From Hyphomicrobiales bacterium (lineage in GTDB: Bacteria > Pseudomonadota > Alphaproteobacteria > Rhizobiales > Kaistiaceae): a DNA stretch of 10,357 bases. The stretch is taken from the NCBI GenBank assembly GCA_017305815.1, contig JAFKJZ010000442.1, forward strand, positions 1 through 10,357, given 5' to 3'. The notes beneath the pieces were generated by a model. It made no database searches and had not been told where the DNA came from. It saw nothing but the letters and a program-made list of their open reading frames with translations. Position 1 is the first letter of the stretch. Every line of letters begins with the position of its first letter. Positions 7,405-10,357 of this stretch are shown one piece after another. The position numbers and the translations under genes are program-made.

Positions 7405-8697
7405 ATGACGGCGCGATTCGATGTATCCGCCACGCATGAGCTTGAGGCGCGTCGTCATCGCTGCCGCCTCTGCGGCTCCGATCTTCGGGACGTCTTCGTC
7501 GACCTCGGCATGTCGCCGCTTTGCGAGAGCTTTTTGTCCGCAGACGAGTGCGATGGCATGGAGCCCTATTTCCCGCTTCGTCCCCTCGTCTGTGCGAAGT
7601 GCTTTCTGGTCCAGATTCCGGAATATGTCCGGCCGACGGAGATCTTCAGCGACTACGCCTATTTCTCTTCCTATTCGCAGAGCTGGGTCGCCCATGCCGA
7701 GCGCTATTGCGCGGCGATCACCCGGCGCCTGGGGCTCGACGCGCAGAGTTCGGTCATCGAAGTCGCCAGCAATGACGGCTACCTGCTCCAGCACTTCAAG
7801 CCGCTGGGCGTTCCCGTACTTGGGATCGAACCGGCCGCGAACGTCGCCGAGGCAGCCATTCGCAGGGGCATCGAAACCCGAATCGAGTTCTTCGGTTCCG
7901 CCCTCGCCCATCGGCTGGTGAACGAGGGCCGGGCGGCCGACCTGATCATCGGCAACAACGTCCTGGCGCAGGTGCCGGACCTGCACGATTTCGTCGCCGG
8001 CCTGCGTATCCTCCTGAAGCCGGAGGGCGTCGTAACGCTCGAGTTTCCGCATCTCCAGCGCCTGATGGCGGAGGTGCAGTTCGACACGATCTATCACGAG
8101 CACTTCTCGTATTTTTCGTTTCTCGCCATTCGGAATCTGGCCGCGCGCCACGACCTGAAGATCATCGACGTCGAGACTCTGCCGACGCATGGCGGTTCGC
8201 TGCGGGTCTATCTCGCCCGGGCAGAGTCGCGCTGGCCGCAGGAGCCCTCGGTCGCGTGTCTCCTCGCCGACGAACATCAGGCGGGGCTCGACGACATGGC
8301 TACCTATAGCGCCTTCGCCGGGCGCGTGAAGCGGACCAAGCGCGACCTGCTCGCCCTGCTGATCGAGCTGCGCAACGCCGGCAAAACCATCTGTGGCTAT
8401 GGCGCCCCCGGCAAGGGCAACACGCTGCTCAACTATTGCGGCATCGGGCCGGACTTCCTGGATTTCACCGTCGACCGCAACCCGCACAAACACGGCCGCT
8501 TCACGCCGGGCAGGCACATACCGATCCTGCCTGTTGCAGCGATCGACATCGCCCGGCCTGACTATCTGCTGCTCCTGCCCTGGAACCTGCAGACGGAGAT
8601 CAGGGCCCAGATGCGGCACATCGCCAGTTGGGGCGGCCGCTTCATCGTGCCGATCCCGACGCCGCGCATCATCCATGCAGAGGAGTGCATGCCATGA
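7405..8697 (+). CDS. SAM-dependent sugar C-methyltransferase (NovU/TylCIII/TcaB9-like)
   Basis: This 430-residue protein has the three-domain plan of nucleotide-sugar C-methyltransferases. First is an N-terminal zinc domain with CRLC (20-23) and CAKC (63-66). Next is the SAM fold with VIEVASNDGYLL (117-128) and NNVLAQVPDLHDF (184-196), then TIYHEHFSYFS (228-238). Last is a C-terminal domain with THGGSLRVYL (261-270) and GYGAPGKGNTLLNY (331-344). Known relatives methylate C3 of a 4-keto-6-deoxy nucleotide sugar, using Tyr/Glu/His of the YHEH motif (here 230-233). Tyr84 also matches a recalled active-site tyrosine of TcaB9. Residue 189 is Gln where I recall His in TcaB9. An AGGGGAG site lies about 9 bases before the ATG. 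The stop overlaps the nucleotidyltransferase start as ATGA. Confidence 0.92.
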   Translation: MTARFDVSATHELEARRHRCRLCGSDLRDVFVDLGMSPLCESFLSADECDGMEPYFPLRPLVCAKCFLVQIPEYVRPTEIFSDYAYFSSYSQSWVAHAERYCAAITRRLGLDAQSSVIEVASNDGYLLQHFKPLGVPVLGIEPAANVAEAAIRRGIETRIEFFGSALAHRLVNEGRAADLIIGNNVLAQVPDLHDFVAGLRILLKPEGVVTLEFPHLQRLMAEVQFDTIYHEHFSYFSFLAIRNLAARHDLKIIDVETLPTHGGSLRVYLARAESRWPQEPSVACLLADEHQAGLDDMATYSAFAGRVKRTKRDLLALLIELRNAGKTICGYGAPGKGNTLLNYCGIGPDFLDFTVDRNPHKHGRFTPGRHIPILPVAAIDIARPDYLLLLPWNLQTEIRAQMRHIASWGGRFIVPIPTPRIIHAEECMP

Positions 8698-9506
8698 AGG
8701 TCGTCCTGTTCTGCGGCGGGTTGGGCACACGGATCCGCGAATATCCGGAGAGCATCCCGAAGCCGATGATCCCGATCGGCAACCAGCCGATTCTCTGGCA
8801 CCTGATGGACTACTACAGCCAATATGGACACAGCGATTTCATCCTCTGCACCGGCTACAAGGCCAATGTCATCAAGGACTTCTTCCTGAACTACCGTCCG
8901 CAGGCCTATGCCGATTGCGTCGTCTCCGCCTATGGCACGAAGGTCGAGCTTTTGGGCGAGCCGGAACAGGACTGGCGCATCGCGCTGATCGACACCGGCA
9001 TCTGGCGCAATATCGGCGAACGGCTGCTGGCGGTACGAGAGCATGTCCGCGACGAGGAGATCTTCCTCGCCAACTATAGCGACGGGCTCAGCGACGTCGA
9101 TCTCGACGACATGATCCGAACGTTCCGCTCCAGCGGCAAGCTTGCCTGCTTCCTGGCCGTTCGCCCGCATCTCAGCTTCCATTTCGCGGATATCACGCCG
9201 GATGGAACGATGAAGGGCTTCCGCACCGCGGATCGCTCGGATCTCTGGATCAATGGCGGCTTCTTCCTGTTCCGGCCGGAGATCTTCGAGTTCATCCGGT
9301 CGGGCGAGGAACTGGTCCAGGAGCCCTTCGCCCGGCTGATCGAGGCGAATGCGCTGATGGCCTACAAGCATGAAGGGTTCTGGCGCGCGATGGATACGCT
9401 CAAGGACCGGCAGGTGCTGGAGGACCTGGTCGAGGCCGGCACTATGCCCTGGCGGCTCGCCGGCGCCCATGCGGGCCCCTCGCCCGTGACGCTGGCCAGA
9501 TCATGA
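8694..9506 (+). CDS. rfbF: RfbF-like sugar-1-phosphate nucleotidyltransferase (cytidylyltransferase family)
   Basis: This 270-residue cytoplasmic enzyme would activate a sugar-1-phosphate with an NTP, classically CTP plus glucose-1-phosphate giving CDP-glucose. The nucleotide-binding GGLGTR (8-13), the conserved Lys23 in PKPMIPIG, the RfbF-type PILWH (32-36), the metal Asp in YSDG (128-131), INGGFF (186-191) and GFWRAMDT near the end all support the family. Two features differ from classical RfbF. The EKP motif before the WINGGFF segment is replaced (FRTADRSD, 176-183), and the FGxLxI strand reads SFHFADI (161-167), so the sugar substrate may not be glucose-1-phosphate. The start at 8694 overlaps the methyltransferase stop (ATGA), with AGAGGAG 8 bases upstream. 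The stop overlaps the PIG-L start in the same way. Confidence 0.87.
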   Translation: MKVVLFCGGLGTRIREYPESIPKPMIPIGNQPILWHLMDYYSQYGHSDFILCTGYKANVIKDFFLNYRPQAYADCVVSAYGTKVELLGEPEQDWRIALIDTGIWRNIGERLLAVREHVRDEEIFLANYSDGLSDVDLDDMIRTFRSSGKLACFLAVRPHLSFHFADITPDGTMKGFRTADRSDLWINGGFFLFRPEIFEFIRSGEELVQEPFARLIEANALMAYKHEGFWRAMDTLKDRQVLEDLVEAGTMPWRLAGAHAGPSPVTLARS

Positions 9507-10156
9507 GGCCGCTGCCGTTTGCGCGTCCCGGGGAAACGCTCTCCGTGCTTTGCCTCGGCGCCCATGCCGACGATATCGAGATCGGCGCCGGCGGGCTGCT
9601 GATGCAATGGCTCAAATGTGGCGTTCGGCTCGAGGTGCTGTGGTGCGTGCTCAGCGCTGCCGGCGCTAGGGCTGCCGAAGCGGAACAATCCGCTCGTGCC
9701 CTGCTGGCCGAGGCCTGCCTGAAGGACGTGAAACTCGCCCGGTTCGAGGACGGCTTCTTTCCCCAGCAGGAAGCAACGCTGAAACGCTGGATGGAGGACC
9801 TCAAGGCCGGCCCCGTTCCGGACGTGATCCTGACACATCGCCGCGACGACGCGCACCAGGACCACCGTGCCGTCTCGCGTTTGACCTGGAACACGTTTCG
9901 CGACCACACGATCCTCGAATACGAGATCCCGAAATGGGATGGCGATCTCGGCCGTCCCAATCTCTACGCGCCGTTCGGCGAGGATATCCTGGCGCGAAAG
10001 ATCGAGCTGCTGCTGTCGCATTTCGCCTCGCAGCGTTCGAAGGACTGGTTCGACGCCGAGACGTTTCGCGGCCTGGCGCGCCTGCGCGGCATGGAGTGCC
10101 GATCCCCCGGCCGTTATGCGGAGGCGTTCGTGCTGCGCAAGGCCTGCCTCGCATGA
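9503..10156 (+). CDS. PIG-L (LmbE-like) family deacetylase
   Basis: This 217-residue zinc hydrolase is of the family that removes acetyl groups from N-acetylated sugars (MshB, PIG-L) or from related amides. The first metal motif is AHADDIEIG (20-28), a form of HPDDxExG with Ala for Pro; His21 and Asp24 should bind zinc and Asp23 act as base. The second motif HRRDDAHQDHRA (112-123) supplies His121. There is no signal peptide or membrane segment, so it acts in the cytoplasm, probably on a nucleotide sugar or sugar-lipid intermediate. The ATG at 9503 overlaps the nucleotidyltransferase stop as ATGA, making it the third gene of a tightly coupled set. The natural substrate is unknown, and no aminotransferase is in the window. 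Confidence 0.9.
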   Translation: MRPLPFARPGETLSVLCLGAHADDIEIGAGGLLMQWLKCGVRLEVLWCVLSAAGARAAEAEQSARALLAEACLKDVKLARFEDGFFPQQEATLKRWMEDLKAGPVPDVILTHRRDDAHQDHRAVSRLTWNTFRDHTILEYEIPKWDGDLGRPNLYAPFGEDILARKIELLLSHFASQRSKDWFDAETFRGLARLRGMECRSPGRYAEAFVLRKACLA

Positions 10157-10203
10157 ACTGACCGGATGGGTGCCGCACCTGCCCGAACGCAGCAATCGAT
10201 CCC

Positions 10204-10219
10204 GCCGCCCGGCGGCGGC
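10204..10219. repeat. GC-rich hairpin between PIG-L and glycosyltransferase genes
   Basis: GCCGCC (10204-10209) pairs with GGCGGC (10214-10219) around a CGGC loop. Only a short, broken T-run follows (ATTTCCCTT), so it would be at best a weak terminator or an attenuating structure before the next gene. Confidence 0.35.
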
Positions 10220-10248
10220 AGATTTCCCTTGGGAGTTCTGAACCCAGC

Positions 10249-10256
10249 GAGGAGGA
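10249..10256 (+). promoter_or_regulatory. Strong ribosome binding site of the 10261 gene
   Basis: GAGGAGGA ends 4 bases before the ATG at 10261. It is the strongest Shine-Dalgarno match in the window and fixes the start of the truncated gene. Confidence 0.7.
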
Positions 10257-10260
10257 ACCG

Positions 10261-10357
10261 ATGAAGCTCGCCTTTTTCGGCTATCCGCATCTTGGCGGCA
10301 CCTTCACCGTCTTCCGACACCTGCGAGACGGCCTTGCCGCCTCGGGATCCGGCATTG
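10261..10357 (+). CDS. Probable glycosyltransferase, N-terminus only (runs off window)
   Basis: Thirty-two codons are visible. They begin MKLAFFGYPHLGGTFTVF and continue with a helix RHLRDGLAASGSGI. A short hydrophobic strand, a GG-containing turn and an amphipathic helix form the usual opening of a GT-B (GT4-like) glycosyltransferase, where the turn contacts the donor or acceptor. It follows the PIG-L gene by 104 bases on the same strand and probably belongs to the same transcript. With so little sequence the family call is tentative, but the start is well supported by the ribosome binding site. Confidence 0.6.
   Translation, partial: MKLAFFGYPHLGGTFTVFRHLRDGLAASGSGI

Noticed and set aside
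8628..8693. N-terminal extension of the nucleotidyltransferase
   Set aside because: The family starts just before the GGLGTR loop. The ATG at 8694 has a good ribosome binding site and overlaps the previous stop.
7348..8730. A 460-codon open frame on the minus strand opposite the methyltransferase
   Set aside because: It mirrors the methyltransferase, has no recognisable motif, and the opposite strand carries clear zinc, SAM and catalytic motifs.
8562..9470. A 302-codon minus-strand frame opposite the nucleotidyltransferase
   Set aside because: It is an antisense shadow with no family features; the plus strand encodes a clear RfbF-like enzyme.
9362..10195. A 277-codon minus-strand frame opposite the PIG-L gene
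   Set aside because: There are no motifs, and the PIG-L zinc motifs are intact on the plus strand.

Overview
The window is a GC-rich, densely coded stretch of a surface-polysaccharide (O-antigen, capsule or exopolysaccharide) locus. Codon usage, short ATGA gene overlaps and the style of the proteins suggest an alphaproteobacterium (Sphingomonadales- or Hyphomicrobiales-like). This is an inference: no marker gene in the window fixes the taxon. No tRNA, rRNA, CRISPR array, transposase or integrase was seen.

Layout from left to right. (1) Positions 1-1199, plus strand: the 3' end of gmd and a complete fcl, the two enzymes that make GDP-L-fucose from GDP-mannose. They overlap by 17 bases, and fcl is followed by a good rho-independent terminator (1223-1260). 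(2) Positions 1385-2842, minus strand: a polysaccharide flippase of the Wzx/PST type, convergent with fcl. (3) Positions 3128-5520, plus strand: an extended-SDR sugar epimerase/reductase coupled by an ATGA overlap to a DUF2172/DUF4910 zinc-peptidase-like protein with a C-terminal winged helix. (4) Positions 5534-7095, minus strand: a GT2 glycosyltransferase coupled by a TGATG overlap to an RmlC/RfbC-type 3,5-epimerase. This pair ends only 13 bases from the DUF4910 gene. (5) Positions 7096-7404: a 309-base divergent intergenic region, rich in GAAC/GTTC words and carrying one exact GTTC-N7-GTTC direct repeat. (6) Positions 7405-10156, plus strand: three genes chained by ATGA overlaps, namely a NovU/TylCIII/TcaB9-type sugar C-methyltransferase, an RfbF-like sugar-1-phosphate nucleotidyltransferase and a PIG-L (LmbE) deacetylase. 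(7) From 10261: the first 32 codons of a probable glycosyltransferase with a very strong ribosome binding site.

How the genes may work together: gmd/fcl supply GDP-L-fucose. The SDR, DUF4910 protein, RmlC homologue, C-methyltransferase, nucleotidyltransferase and PIG-L deacetylase look like a cassette that makes, activates and trims an unusual nucleotide sugar, probably C-methyl-branched and possibly N-acylated then deacylated. GT2 and the truncated downstream glycosyltransferase would add sugars, and the flippase would export the lipid-linked unit. The most interesting points are the atypical sugar-binding region of the nucleotidyltransferase, the peptidase-like DUF4910 protein inside a sugar pathway, the absence of a matching 4,6-dehydratase in the window, and the LexA-like direct repeat ahead of the methyltransferase operon.
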